Shown here piece by piece: positions 54,609-63,401 of a DNA stretch of 64,000 nucleotides. The stretch comes from Chitinophaga sp. CF118. GTDB taxonomy: Bacteria > Bacteroidota > Bacteroidia > Chitinophagales > Chitinophagaceae. The notes under the pieces are model-generated. The model ran no database searches. It had not been told where the DNA came from and saw only the letters and a list, made by a program, of their open reading frames with translations. Made by a program: the position numbers and the translations under genes. The stretch covers positions 186,001 through 250,000 of the forward strand of contig NZ_FOMK01000006.1 of NCBI RefSeq assembly GCF_900112615.1, given 5' to 3'. How positions within the stretch are numbered: position 1 is the first letter of the stretch; each line of letters opens with the position of its first letter.

Positions 54609-56141
54609 ATGAGGAAGTATCCAATAGGCTTACAAGATTTCGGGGAAATAAGGAATGGAGGGTTTTTATATATCGATAAAACCCAACTAATCCATAAGCT
54701 GATAGAATCAGGGAAGTATTATTTCCTGAGTCGCCCCAGACGTTTTGGTAAATCCCTGTTGTTATCAACCATTAAGGAGATTTTTAAGGGTAATAAAAAG
54801 CTATTTGAAGGCCTTTGGATCCACGATCAATGGAATTGGGAACAAATACATCCTGTTATACATTTACGGCTAAGCAGGCTTGATTATCAACAATTTGGAT
54901 TATATGAGGCGCTGAACATGGAAATGGGTGTTTTGGCAAAAGAGCTGGGCCTGGAACTTGAAGCAAGTCATTTAAAAGGCAGGTTTGAAGAACTAATCCG
55001 TAAAGCTTCCGCCAATGGAAGGGTTGTGATACTGATTGATGAATATGATAAGCCGATTACAGACTATCTGGAAGATTTAGAGAGGGTGGAGGAGAATAGA
55101 TCAGTGTTTAAGAGTTTTTATTCTGTACTCAAGGATGCTGATGAATATATTCGCCTGCTGTTGATTACCGGTGTGGGTAGATTCACTAAGGTGAGTATTT
55201 TTTCTGATCTGAATAACCTGAATGATATCACTATACATCGTAATTATGCAACTATAGCTGGTATTACCCAACATGAACTGGAAAGTAACTTTGCAGAAGA
55301 GATCATCGAAAGACAACCACTTCAACCGGAATTGTTAAGTAAACTGAAATTTTGGTATAATGGTTATGCCTGGCATGAAGATGCAGAACGGGTATATAAT
55401 CCATTTTCCGTATTGAAATACATGGATGGTCGTGATTTCAGGAATTACTGGTTTCAAACGGGTACGCCCACCTGGCTGGTAAAACACATGAAAGAAAGCG
55501 GAGAATTCGAAATTGAAAATATCCATATAGACGAAATTGCTCTTGGCAATTTAAATATAGAGCACTATTCAACAGTTCCGGTTTTGTTTCAAACTGGATA
55601 TCTGACGATTAAAGGATATGATGCCTATACCGAATTATATGAGCTGGGATATCCGAATAAAGAGGTAGAGGATAGTTTAAATGATGCGCTGCTGAGTGCA
55701 TATAGAGAAGTATATCCAGCCAGTAATTCTGTTGCGGTCACTACGGATTTGGGAAAGGCATTGAAAAATAATGATATGCCTCAATTAATCAAAGCGTTGG
55801 ATGTAATATTGTCTACCATTCCTTATGATCATTGGAGAGCAGAAAGCGAATCTATCTTTCACATTATTGTGCATCTCTCTTTCAAGCGCTTAGGTCTTGA
55901 TGTAAGAAGCGAAGTGCATAGTGCCACCGGCAGGTGCGATATACTGGTATTTACCGATCAATATATTTTTGCAATAGAACTGAAATTGAATGGTACAGCT
56001 GCAAATGCTCTTCATCAGATTTTTGAGAAGGGTTATCTACGTTCTTATCAATTAGACATAAGAAAGAAAATAGCTATCGGCATTAATTTTTCATCTGAGA
56101 AACGATCTGTTGAAGAGTTACAAGTGAAGGAAATAGAATAA
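54609..56141 (+). CDS. AAA-ATPase-like protein with C-terminal PD-(D/E)XK nuclease-like domain
   Basis: 510 aa from the Met of MRKYPIG; the upstream in-frame extension to 54552 is not supported. The N-terminal AAA-ATPase_like domain has FLSRPRRFGKSLLLST as its Walker A-type loop and VILIDEYDKPI as Walker B. The C-terminal DUF1703-like part has the PD-(D/E)XK pattern GRCDILVF ... FAIELKL. Such proteins occur in many copies in Bacteroidota and are thought to be linked to mobile or defence functions; no biochemical role is established. Its neighbours are a decayed mrr fragment and other accessory genes. Confidence 0.85.
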   Translation: MRKYPIGLQDFGEIRNGGFLYIDKTQLIHKLIESGKYYFLSRPRRFGKSLLLSTIKEIFKGNKKLFEGLWIHDQWNWEQIHPVIHLRLSRLDYQQFGLYEALNMEMGVLAKELGLELEASHLKGRFEELIRKASANGRVVILIDEYDKPITDYLEDLERVEENRSVFKSFYSVLKDADEYIRLLLITGVGRFTKVSIFSDLNNLNDITIHRNYATIAGITQHELESNFAEEIIERQPLQPELLSKLKFWYNGYAWHEDAERVYNPFSVLKYMDGRDFRNYWFQTGTPTWLVKHMKESGEFEIENIHIDEIALGNLNIEHYSTVPVLFQTGYLTIKGYDAYTELYELGYPNKEVEDSLNDALLSAYREVYPASNSVAVTTDLGKALKNNDMPQLIKALDVILSTIPYDHWRAESESIFHIIVHLSFKRLGLDVRSEVHSATGRCDILVFTDQYIFAIELKLNGTAANALHQIFEKGYLRSYQLDIRKKIAIGINFSSEKRSVEELQVKEIE

Positions 56142-56222
56142 TTACCACTGATCAACTTTTTTCACGTGATAGAAAGTTGACTATTTTACATCATGCCTAT
56201 TTCTGATATAATCATTTAAATT

Positions 56223-56398
56223 ATGATCCCGGATTTTCAAACAATCAGCCTTTATTGCAAATATTGTCTGATGGTAAAGAATATTTGCTGCGTGATATAA
56301 TCAATAAAATTTGTGACCAGTTTCATTTAACAGAAGAAGAAAAGTTTGAATTATTACCAAGTGATAATCAATCTAGTAATATCATAGTATCTCAATAG
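56223..56398 (+). pseudogene. Frameshifted N-terminus of Mrr-type restriction endonuclease
   Basis: Frame 1 starts ATG at 56223 and reads IPDFQTI, the start of the Mrr N-terminal winged-helix domain. A deletion (near 56248) then shifts the frame, and from about 56250 the +1 frame reads PLLQILSDGKEYLLRDIINK and LTEEEKFELLPS, the rest of the same domain, before a stop at 56396-56398. No C-terminal nuclease part is present. It overlaps the convergent gene at 56382. Confidence 0.7.
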
Positions 56399-56798
56399 AT
56401 GCAACTATCTTATCAATCAAATTGCGTTCAATTTCTTTTTTGTCATAATCGCAATTATATGTTATATAAATAACTTTCAGATTTTTAAACTTTAACCAAT
56501 ATTTCCAATAATCTTTCCCATCAGTAGTAAATTCTGACTTCCCATAGGTATTATCTCTAATTTCAGTATTGACTAATTTTACTAATGAATTATAGTCAGA
56601 ATTAGTCGCAATAAAATCCATTAACTCTGCTTCCATCTTAAAATCATATGTTTCAGGTATTTGATAACTGGAAATGTTTATTGCACCTACCCCATTTTCC
56701 TCATCGTATATACCTACTACTCCGTCATCTTCCTGAATCTCATAAGTATCCGGAACATTAAGTGAATAGAAATTTGAATTTGAAATGTATCGTGTCAT
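56382..56798 (-). CDS. DUF3805-like protein
   Basis: 138 aa, acidic, with an N-terminal beta-sheet pattern ISNSNFYSLNVPDTYEIQEDDGVVGIYD that resembles DUF3805 proteins, which are often neighbours of toxins or secretion genes and may act as immunity proteins. No signal peptide. It overlaps the mrr remnant at its 3' end. The function is inferred only from resemblance and neighbourhood. Confidence 0.55.
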   Translation of the reverse strand: MTRYISNSNFYSLNVPDTYEIQEDDGVVGIYDEENGVGAINISSYQIPETYDFKMEAELMDFIATNSDYNSLVKLVNTEIRDNTYGKSEFTTDGKDYWKYWLKFKNLKVIYITYNCDYDKKEIERNLIDKIVASIEIL

Positions 56799-56984
56799 AT
56801 GAATCGACGGCAGTTGACTATCTCATATAAGTCACCAATGGCAAAATGAGACAAACTCTGTTGTTTTATATTATTTATGCAAATCTTCGAGGACAATTAT
56901 CATTCTAGCTAAAGAAAAACAACTGGAGGAATTACCACCAGTTGCCTAAAATATTACTCTGAGCAAATCAGAAACTATTACGAT

Positions 56985-57404
56985 TTATTCTTTTATTTCA
57001 AATCTTATTGGAAGATATAGTAATGTCCTGACAGACTTCCCAGCAATTCTACCGGGTTTCCAATTAGGCATGCTATCAATTAATCTTAGAGATTCGACAT
57101 TGCAAAGTTGACATCCGCTTCGTTCAATTTTTACGTTAGTAAGACGGCCATCTTTTTCAACAGTGAATGAGGTAAGAACTGTTCCAGCAAAGTCTATCTC
57201 ACCTAAAGGCCATTTAAGATTTTCCTCAATAAATTCTTTCAATTTTTTATTGCCTCCAGGAAATGTAGGGTATACATCCGTGTATAAATATAAATTAGAT
57301 ATCGATGTATCTCTAACTAGTGCCCTACAACTAGGTGTATGCGCATAACTCCTAGTTGTTACTAATAATAAAAGGGAGAGCGCAAGAAATTTCATTGTTG
57401 TCAT
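56985..57404 (-). CDS. Secreted TonB C-terminal-domain-like protein
   Basis: 139 aa with a signal peptide (MKFLALSLLLLVTT) and a TonB_C-like fold: YPTFPGGNKKLKEFIEENLKWP, then TVLTSFTVEKDGRLTNVKIERSGC, then WKPGRIAGKSVRTLLYLPIRFEI. TonB-C-like proteins without a transmembrane N-terminus are common in Bacteroidota and their role is unclear. The ATG at 57404 overlaps the upstream stop (ATGA), indicating translational coupling with the preceding gene. Confidence 0.75.
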   Translation of the reverse strand: MTTMKFLALSLLLLVTTRSYAHTPSCRALVRDTSISNLYLYTDVYPTFPGGNKKLKEFIEENLKWPLGEIDFAGTVLTSFTVEKDGRLTNVKIERSGCQLCNVESLRLIDSMPNWKPGRIAGKSVRTLLYLPIRFEIKE

Positions 57405-58396
57405 TGTTTAAAATTTTCAGTAGTTTCTTTTATGGAACTTTTTATTTCAGTAGCTAACCTCCTATTTTGCTCCTTCATTTGTTTCACTTGATGTTTGTGA
57501 GGAACTCCCATTTTATATAAATAAGCATGTCCATATCCTTCATGGGAGAACACCTGAGCAGCTCCTAATTTACTAAGACCTGAGTTTATTGTTATTTTGA
57601 CATTTTTGTTTACCGAATTGTATTTTTGGGGCTCTTTCCCAGGAGTTTGAGTAACACCCATATTTCCAGTTTCGCCCGTAGTTGGACTAAATGGTCCACT
57701 CAAACTAGGATCGTCTAGTGTAATATCACCCATGGTTTCAGTTTTTACGTTCCCATTTTCATCTTTATAATCAAACTTATTATTTGATTCTACCTCAAAC
57801 GTCTTAGAATCATTAACTAATGCTTTTAGCTTATTAAAGTTACCACTATTACTCCGCTGTTTATTTATTTGACTTTTATCAATTTTGCCATCCTTATCTA
57901 GTTTTACAAATGCCCTATCTACTTTGTTCAAAGTTGCAAGAATCATTTCAAACTCTTTTGACCCCTCCAGAAATTTCATGGAGTTTAGAAGCGTATCCAG
58001 ATCTGCATTACCACCCAAAGGCAAATTGCCAGGAATCTTATCTTTAAGCCCGGATTTCAGACTGCTAAGCTTACCAAGTGATTCTGTGAAGATGTTTTTG
58101 GCAGCAACAGAATCAATTTTGGATAGCTTTTTCTGCATCCTTTTTTCCTGCTTAATTAATCGGTTCAAGGCTTTTTCTGAACGTTCGTTTACCTGCTCTT
58201 CTATATGATGGGATTTATGTTGGAGTTGTGAAAGATATTTTTTAGGTAAGGGCCCTGCAATGCTATCCTGTGCATGTGTCAATATTTGTGTCACCCGCTG
58301 CTTTTGCAATTGTAAACGTTCAATAGTGCTGTCCTGCGCATTTACATGACTATAATGAATGCCCAATATGATAATGAGGGGTATAAATAGTTTCAT
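57401..58396 (-). CDS. Secreted coiled-coil protein with C-terminal HExxxH motif (putative toxin-like effector)
   Basis: 331 aa with a signal peptide (about 1-20), a long helical/coiled-coil part (about 24-180), a Gly/Asn-rich linker (about 200-265) and a C-terminal domain containing SHEGYGHAY, i.e. His285-Glu286-x-x-x-His290, a possible zinc-peptidase motif. The layout of coiled coil plus a short enzymatic tail recalls polymorphic-toxin effectors of Bacteroidota, but the HExxxH spacing is not that of classical HExxH peptidases, so activity is unproven. It is coupled (ATGA) to the TonB_C-like gene. Confidence 0.55.
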   Translation of the reverse strand: MKLFIPLIIILGIHYSHVNAQDSTIERLQLQKQRVTQILTHAQDSIAGPLPKKYLSQLQHKSHHIEEQVNERSEKALNRLIKQEKRMQKKLSKIDSVAAKNIFTESLGKLSSLKSGLKDKIPGNLPLGGNADLDTLLNSMKFLEGSKEFEMILATLNKVDRAFVKLDKDGKIDKSQINKQRSNSGNFNKLKALVNDSKTFEVESNNKFDYKDENGNVKTETMGDITLDDPSLSGPFSPTTGETGNMGVTQTPGKEPQKYNSVNKNVKITINSGLSKLGAAQVFSHEGYGHAYLYKMGVPHKHQVKQMKEQNRRLATEIKSSIKETTENFKQ

Positions 58397-58776
58397 TCGG
58401 GGAGGGGTAAAAAATTAAGAACTTGAGGTTATATATAATCTGGAACTATTAGCAGAGAAAAACAATAAACAGGTGAAGACACCAGAGAACAACGGGGAAT
58501 AGGAAAATGGTGCATGATTACAAAATATAGGTTGATAAATATTTACTGTTTGAAAGTAAATGAATGTTCCTTGCAAAAATGTTAACCCGAAGTTATCAAT
58601 CAAAAAATGCGTAGTTCTACTTATTTTAAATCTGTTGTATGTAAAAATATCTTGGTCTAACCTTCACCTATCCCAACTAAAATCAATCGGGTTATATAAT
58701 AGACTGGCTCCTTTTTATGTAATTAAAAGATAAACCGAAATAATCCATATTAAAATTGAGTATTTTGCTTTCAATT
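58397..58776. other. AT-rich intergenic region
   Basis: About 380 bp between divergent genes. No convincing frame, repeat or RNA structure seen. Confidence 0.55.
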
Positions 58777-59256
58777 ATGAGCAATAATTATCAAGAATAT
58801 GCTAAGAAATTTAATCGTCAACTGCATTCAATTAGCGGATTAATCATTTATGATACCACTTATCCAATTCCTCCAAGTGTCGTAATAATACCTTGTGATA
58901 TAAGACCCGGGCAAGATTTAAATACACTCGTTAGGGAGCAACTTTTGAATAATAAAACTGAAGGTATTCTGGTTTATTTTCAAGGTATAAGATGGATTAT
59001 GCCTGATTTAGAAGAACCTTTGAAACAATGGACTTTTGTTAATGCTGAAGCTGTCGATGGATACTTTAATAAAGCCTCGCTGAAGATCAGCTATGGTAAA
59101 GTAACATATGATAACTCCAATGCAGATTTGGAAGAAGGAGATGATGTAAAACGTCTATTTATCCTTAATGTCTTTGGGACCGATGTAAGATTAAAAATTA
59201 CTGAATTTCCCAAAGAGGTAGGTCCTGCAAAACTTTTCGAAAAAATTAATTTGTAA
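58777..59256 (+). CDS. Hypothetical protein, possible immunity-type
   Basis: 159 aa from the Met of MSNNYQEYAKK (58777); the first Met at 58756 is a less likely start. It is soluble, alpha/beta, and has no signal peptide (YDTTYPIPPSVVIIPCDIRPGQ, then RLFILNVFGTDVRLKITEFP). I recognise no family. It is divergent from the HExxxH effector-like gene. Low GC like the surrounding mosaic. Confidence 0.5.
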   Translation: MSNNYQEYAKKFNRQLHSISGLIIYDTTYPIPPSVVIIPCDIRPGQDLNTLVREQLLNNKTEGILVYFQGIRWIMPDLEEPLKQWTFVNAEAVDGYFNKASLKISYGKVTYDNSNADLEEGDDVKRLFILNVFGTDVRLKITEFPKEVGPAKLFEKINL

Positions 59257-59439
59257 TAAAATCCAGGAATTAGCGTTGACGTGAAAGTATTGTATCAATA
59301 ATCAACACTTATAGATTCGGTAAGAAGGCAAGCTACTACAGAAACCTGAATTATGTTCTGCTGCCTTTGTGTTATGGAAGATTCAAGATATGCAATAAAT
59401 CCTCCCTGAGAATGTTTTTATAAAAGGACATGTATTGGA

Positions 59440-59744
59440 ATTGAAATAAATCAATTTAAATTTACGTTGCCCCATTGGTAAACACGAACCTCAACCATTT
59501 TCTGAATTCCCAAAAACTTGAGTGGCTACAGGATATTCAGTCCTTGCCCAGTATATTGGAAGATGCAATTAGAAACTTAGATGAAGTGCAATTGGTTACG
59601 CCTTACCGTGATGATGGCTGGACTGTTAAACAGGTAATACACCATCTTGCCGATAGTCATACTAATGCTTACATTCGTTTTAAATTAGGTTTGACAGAAG
59701 CTGTAGCGTTATTTTATCCTGTTATCAAGTGCATATTTCAGTAA
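59440..59744 (+). pseudogene. Truncated, frameshifted YfiT-like (DinB superfamily) gene
   Basis: A first segment (about 59455-59510, no start codon) reads CPIGKHEPQPFSEF; a frameshift near 59510 moves it to a second frame that reads LEWLQDIQSLPS ... TPYRDDGWTVKQVIHHLADSHTNAYIRFKLGLTE. These are the N-terminal halves of bacterial YfiT-type metal-dependent (bacillithiol-transferase-like) proteins. Homology stops near 59700, where the tail abuts the end of the reductase gene at 59709. The C-terminal half, with its last metal ligands, is gone. Confidence 0.7.
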
Positions 59745-60890
59745 TCTATAAAAATTATCACCGTTAACTTCAGGGCATTCCTGCTGCCCATTCATATCAG
59801 GCAGGGTAAAATGCATGGGTGCGGATGATATATACGAGGTAAACAATGCACCTGCCGTTTTGTAATACATGGTTTCAAGCTCATTTAAATCATTTACCGG
59901 CTGTTGACTAACCTGCTGCATTCCTTCCATATTGATGGCTTTTAGCATAGCCGGAAGATAAAAATCATGTTTTGTTTCGCTGGAATTTGCCAAATGAAAG
60001 CTGTCATCGCCGGTATTATTCATTGTTAACCTGTACATGGTTTTTGCGGCATAATCGGCGGGTACAATATTTAAACCGCTATTTAAGCTATAGGTTACAC
60101 GACATCTCATAAATGTTGTTTTATTCAGATCATTCTCGTTAAACATCCTTTCTTTGCATCGCAGAAAGAAAAACATCCAGGAATAGAAAACATCAAATTT
60201 ATTGATGGCGCCTGTCTTTTGTTCTATCAAACGACCACATATAGTAGATGGCCTGAAAAATTTCGTTTTCATCCACGGATGTTGTTGCGAAAATCTCCTC
60301 ACGGATACTTCGGCCTCCAGCTTTGATAATTCATAAGGGTTCCTGAATTTTTGATTAAAATTAATATAGTCAGGAGCAATTTTTCCGTATGTTTCGCCGC
60401 AGCTGTATGCTGAACCGGTATAAATAAAATGATTAACTTTTATTTTTTGTGCCAGTTGAAGCACACGCATGGTTCCATCCACATTCACTGACCATAATTT
60501 CTTTTTAACATTCTCAGTGTTTCTGAAATCAGTAAGTGCAGCAATATGAAAGAGGTAATCTATCCTGTGGATATTCAATAAATTTTCATCTGTATGAGAC
60601 AACAGATCACTATTGCCATCCAGTTCGAAATGAATACAATGAATAATTGAGCGCAGGGTGTTTCGAAGATCGTTATACTCGTTTTTGTCAATGTTTAAAT
60701 AATCGATTCCATCATTTTCAATCATATCAAAAATCCGGGTGCTGAGGTCATTTTCTTTAGTCGATCTTCCAAGCAGAAAGATCTTTATAGCTGGAAGATC
60801 ATCAAAATGCTGCTTAATAATTTCAAATAACAGGTTTCTGCCTAAAAGACCTGTAACTCCTGTCAACATGTAGTTTACTGTTGTTTTCAT
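59709..60890 (-). CDS. NAD(P)-dependent SDR-type reductase (thioester-reductase-like)
   Basis: 393 aa with an N-terminal Rossmann motif TGVTGLLGRNLL near residue 10 and an active-site YELSKLEAE (Tyr-x3-Lys) near residue 189. It resembles the extended SDR NAD_binding_4 group that includes thioester reductases and epimerases, and lacks an attached carrier or adenylation domain. It is cytoplasmic. The product is not predictable. It butts against the truncated YfiT-like gene, indicating local rearrangement. Direct repeats lie upstream. Confidence 0.78.
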   Translation of the reverse strand: MKTTVNYMLTGVTGLLGRNLLFEIIKQHFDDLPAIKIFLLGRSTKENDLSTRIFDMIENDGIDYLNIDKNEYNDLRNTLRSIIHCIHFELDGNSDLLSHTDENLLNIHRIDYLFHIAALTDFRNTENVKKKLWSVNVDGTMRVLQLAQKIKVNHFIYTGSAYSCGETYGKIAPDYINFNQKFRNPYELSKLEAEVSVRRFSQQHPWMKTKFFRPSTICGRLIEQKTGAINKFDVFYSWMFFFLRCKERMFNENDLNKTTFMRCRVTYSLNSGLNIVPADYAAKTMYRLTMNNTGDDSFHLANSSETKHDFYLPAMLKAINMEGMQQVSQQPVNDLNELETMYYKTAGALFTSYISSAPMHFTLPDMNGQQECPEVNGDNFYRLLKYALDNRIK

Positions 60891-61388
60891 AGGTAATGGT
60901 TTATCTGAGGTGATTATATTCTATTGCATTCCCGGGTTGTTGGGAGACGGTTAATTTGCGAACAATGAAATAACGAGTTAAGATTTACGAACAATAATAC
61001 ATTACAAAATCTGCACTGTAAAACAATAATTGAATATCAATATCATTTAGTTAAGTGCTTTATTGTTTAATACACATGGAGGTCCTAATGGAGCCTTGTA
61101 TGTTTTTACAAACACAGAGCTGAACTAAACGATATTGAATTAAATATATGAATAATTTCTCTTTTAAATAAATAAATCAGATTATTTGATTGGAAGAGAA
61201 TATGGCAGAAGCGCCTGTGGGAGTCATATTTCTATATGCTACAATCAATATAAGTGTCGCATCTACAATTCATTGCATGATTTGATGAGCAAGATGAATT
61301 TTAATCGCTTCACCTTTCATTGACATTGATATTTTATAAGGAAGCAGGATATCACATCAGTTTATAGAGACCTTTTAATAATTGACAG
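60891..61388. other. Intergenic region
   Basis: About 500 bp. Apart from the direct repeat listed for 60954-60995 and a GAGACCTT/AAGGTCTC inverted repeat spanning the APC permease stop codon (61367-61398), nothing is evident. Confidence 0.5.
60954..60995 (-). promoter_or_regulatory. Direct repeat upstream of the reductase gene
   Basis: Minus-strand ATTGTTCGCAAAT and ATTGTTCGTAAAT (12 of 13 identical) occur 29 bp apart, 64-105 bp upstream of the reductase start. A candidate regulator-binding pair; no consensus promoter is clear. Confidence 0.35.
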
Positions 61389-62711
61389 TTAAGGTCTCCG
61401 CTGTAGCCTTGTCTTTATAGTATACACGATAATACCTACCGCTGTTACTGCTGCACCTGCAAGCATCATATGAATACCTGTAGATATAAAGATGCCTATC
61501 CAGATTATAATGGCCAATATTGCAGGTATTGGAAACAGTGGCATATGCCATTTGAAAAATGATCTTCCTTTCTTTTTGCTCAATAGGATGAGACCAATGG
61601 CCTGGGCAATGAATTGTATTAAAATCCGCATAGCCAGAATGGCACTTATCACTTCCTTAATCTTAAATAACAGGCTGAATACAAATGCTACTGCCCCCAG
61701 GAAGAGCAGCGATACATATGGGAAATTCTTTGTAGGATGCAGTTTCGCAAAGACCTTGAAAAAAGCGCCGTCCTTTGCTGCTGCATAAGGAATCCTGCTA
61801 TATCCCAGCGTAGCGGAAAACACAGAGGCAAAAGCAACCCAGAGAATCAGGATAGTGGCAACCGTTGCTGCCTTATGTCCAGACAGTACCTGAACAAACT
61901 CGCTGACAACAAACTGGCTTTTCTCAATCTGCTCAAGCGGAAGTACCGAGGCTACACTGATATTCATACAGAGGTATAACACGGTGATACCTGCAATGGA
62001 AATAAACATACTGCGGGGAATGTTTTTCTCCGGTTGAGTGATTTCCCCTCCCAGGTGACACACGTTATAATACCCCAGGTAACTATACACTGTTTTAACA
62101 CTGGCAAAGCCTAATGCCGCCGCAAAGGCATAGTTTAGTTGTAATCCGTCGTTGATATGTTTTACCGGTTCCAGGAAATGACCATGAGTAATACCTCCGC
62201 TAATGATCCATACCATTGTAACTAAAACGCCAATCCATAATAACACGCTTATTCTGCCAATGGTTTCTATTTTCCGGTAAAGCAGAAATACAATCAATAT
62301 CACCACCGCACCACTCACTACCTTCTTTTCCCAGAAACCTAATGGGAAGATATACCCGGCATATTGCGCGAACCCGATGGCTGCTGAAGCTATTACAAGG
62401 GGGGCCTGGATCATAGTCTGCCACACGAACAAAAAGCTCATTAACTTGCCGGTACGTGGTCCAAAACCTTCTTTCAGGAAATTATAACTGCCGCCAGCCA
62501 TTGGGAAAGTAGCCCCCAGCTCACTCCACACTGCAGCATCTATAAACGAAAGGATGGCACCGGCTATCCAGGCATAGAGAAACCCCGGACCATGCATCGT
62601 TTCAGCTACCACGCTCAATACTATAAAGGGGCCAATGCCCACCATATCTGTCATATTAATAGCCGTAGCCTGTAGTAAGCTAATGCGACGGGAAAGTTCT
62701 GGTTGCTTCAT
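61389..62711 (-). CDS. APC-family amino acid permease
   Basis: 440 aa from the Met of MKQPELSRRISLLQ (62711); an in-frame Met at 62741 adds 10 residues. About 12 hydrophobic helices, with the APC features MVGIGPFIVL near residue 23 (the unwound TM1 Gly motif), FPMAGGSYNFLKEGFG near 67 and GGEITQPEKNIPRS near 220. It transports amino acids or amines by an antiport or symport mechanism; the substrate is unknown. It follows a cupin gene on the same strand at 83 bp. Confidence 0.86.
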   Translation of the reverse strand: MKQPELSRRISLLQATAINMTDMVGIGPFIVLSVVAETMHGPGFLYAWIAGAILSFIDAAVWSELGATFPMAGGSYNFLKEGFGPRTGKLMSFLFVWQTMIQAPLVIASAAIGFAQYAGYIFPLGFWEKKVVSGAVVILIVFLLYRKIETIGRISVLLWIGVLVTMVWIISGGITHGHFLEPVKHINDGLQLNYAFAAALGFASVKTVYSYLGYYNVCHLGGEITQPEKNIPRSMFISIAGITVLYLCMNISVASVLPLEQIEKSQFVVSEFVQVLSGHKAATVATILILWVAFASVFSATLGYSRIPYAAAKDGAFFKVFAKLHPTKNFPYVSLLFLGAVAFVFSLLFKIKEVISAILAMRILIQFIAQAIGLILLSKKKGRSFFKWHMPLFPIPAILAIIIWIGIFISTGIHMMLAGAAVTAVGIIVYTIKTRLQRRP

Positions 62712-62793
62712 ATCCACCGTAAAAGTAAAAATTTTACGCACGTTTTGATGATATAGGGAAGATATCTTATTTAATAGTGCCTTACCTCACCCA

Positions 62794-63138
62794 TTACGCC
62801 TTCAGGAAATCCCCGTCAATAATCATCAGTTTTACCCCATTTGCAGATACAGAGCGATGAGAACTCAATTCATCCGAAACAACGTAAGTCATTCCTTTAG
62901 ATAGGAGGGAGCTTTCTCCGTTTTGTAATTCACTTATAAATTCTCCTTCTAAACAATGCACTATGTGGCCTTTCTGACACCAATGATCGGCAATGTACCC
63001 CGGTGAATATTCCACTATCCTGATTCTTAAACCGGGAAATTGAAGCGTTTGCCAATATGCAATACCTGTTTCACCAGTATGTTCTGTTTTAGGAATTCCG
63101 GACCAGTCGATTGTTTGAAAGGGAATATTAATACTCAT
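62794..63138 (-). CDS. Small cupin-fold protein (DHWC motif)
   Basis: 114 aa, one cupin barrel. The DHWCQKGHIVHCLEGE segment near residues 50-65 supplies likely metal-binding His/Cys/Glu ligands, matching the small DHCW-type cupin family. No signal peptide. Its role is unknown; it could be a binding or isomerase protein. Upstream of the APC permease and possibly co-transcribed with it. Confidence 0.8.
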   Translation of the reverse strand: MSINIPFQTIDWSGIPKTEHTGETGIAYWQTLQFPGLRIRIVEYSPGYIADHWCQKGHIVHCLEGEFISELQNGESSLLSKGMTYVVSDELSSHRSVSANGVKLMIIDGDFLKA

Positions 63139-63317
63139 GGAGCTAATGGGTTTTTATACTGATCATAAAGGTACGTCGGAAAAATTGTTCATATTGCCAT
63201 TCCTCGTTGGCACAATCTCTACAGAATATTTTCAATAATCTGATTAATCTTTTACAAAGGTAATCCCTCAGTTTTCATATTATTCTAAAATAAATTTATC
63301 GGTGATAATCAATTAAT

Positions 63318-63343
63318 TGACAGGGGTAGTGTTACCCCTGTCA
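63318..63343. promoter_or_regulatory. Perfect 11-bp inverted repeat upstream of the right-edge gene
   Basis: TGACAGGGGTA and TACCCCTGTCA are separated by 4 bp, 59 bp upstream of the next start codon. No T-run follows, so an operator or regulator site is more likely than a terminator. Confidence 0.55.
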
Positions 63344-63401
63344 GTGGTTTCGTATTGCATATTTTATTTCATTTGCATCATACCAGAATAAAAACCTAAT
63401 C

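Noticed and set aside
61367..61398. 8-bp inverted repeat at the APC permease stop codon
   Set aside because: No T-run follows on the gene's strand, and part lies in coding sequence; could be chance.
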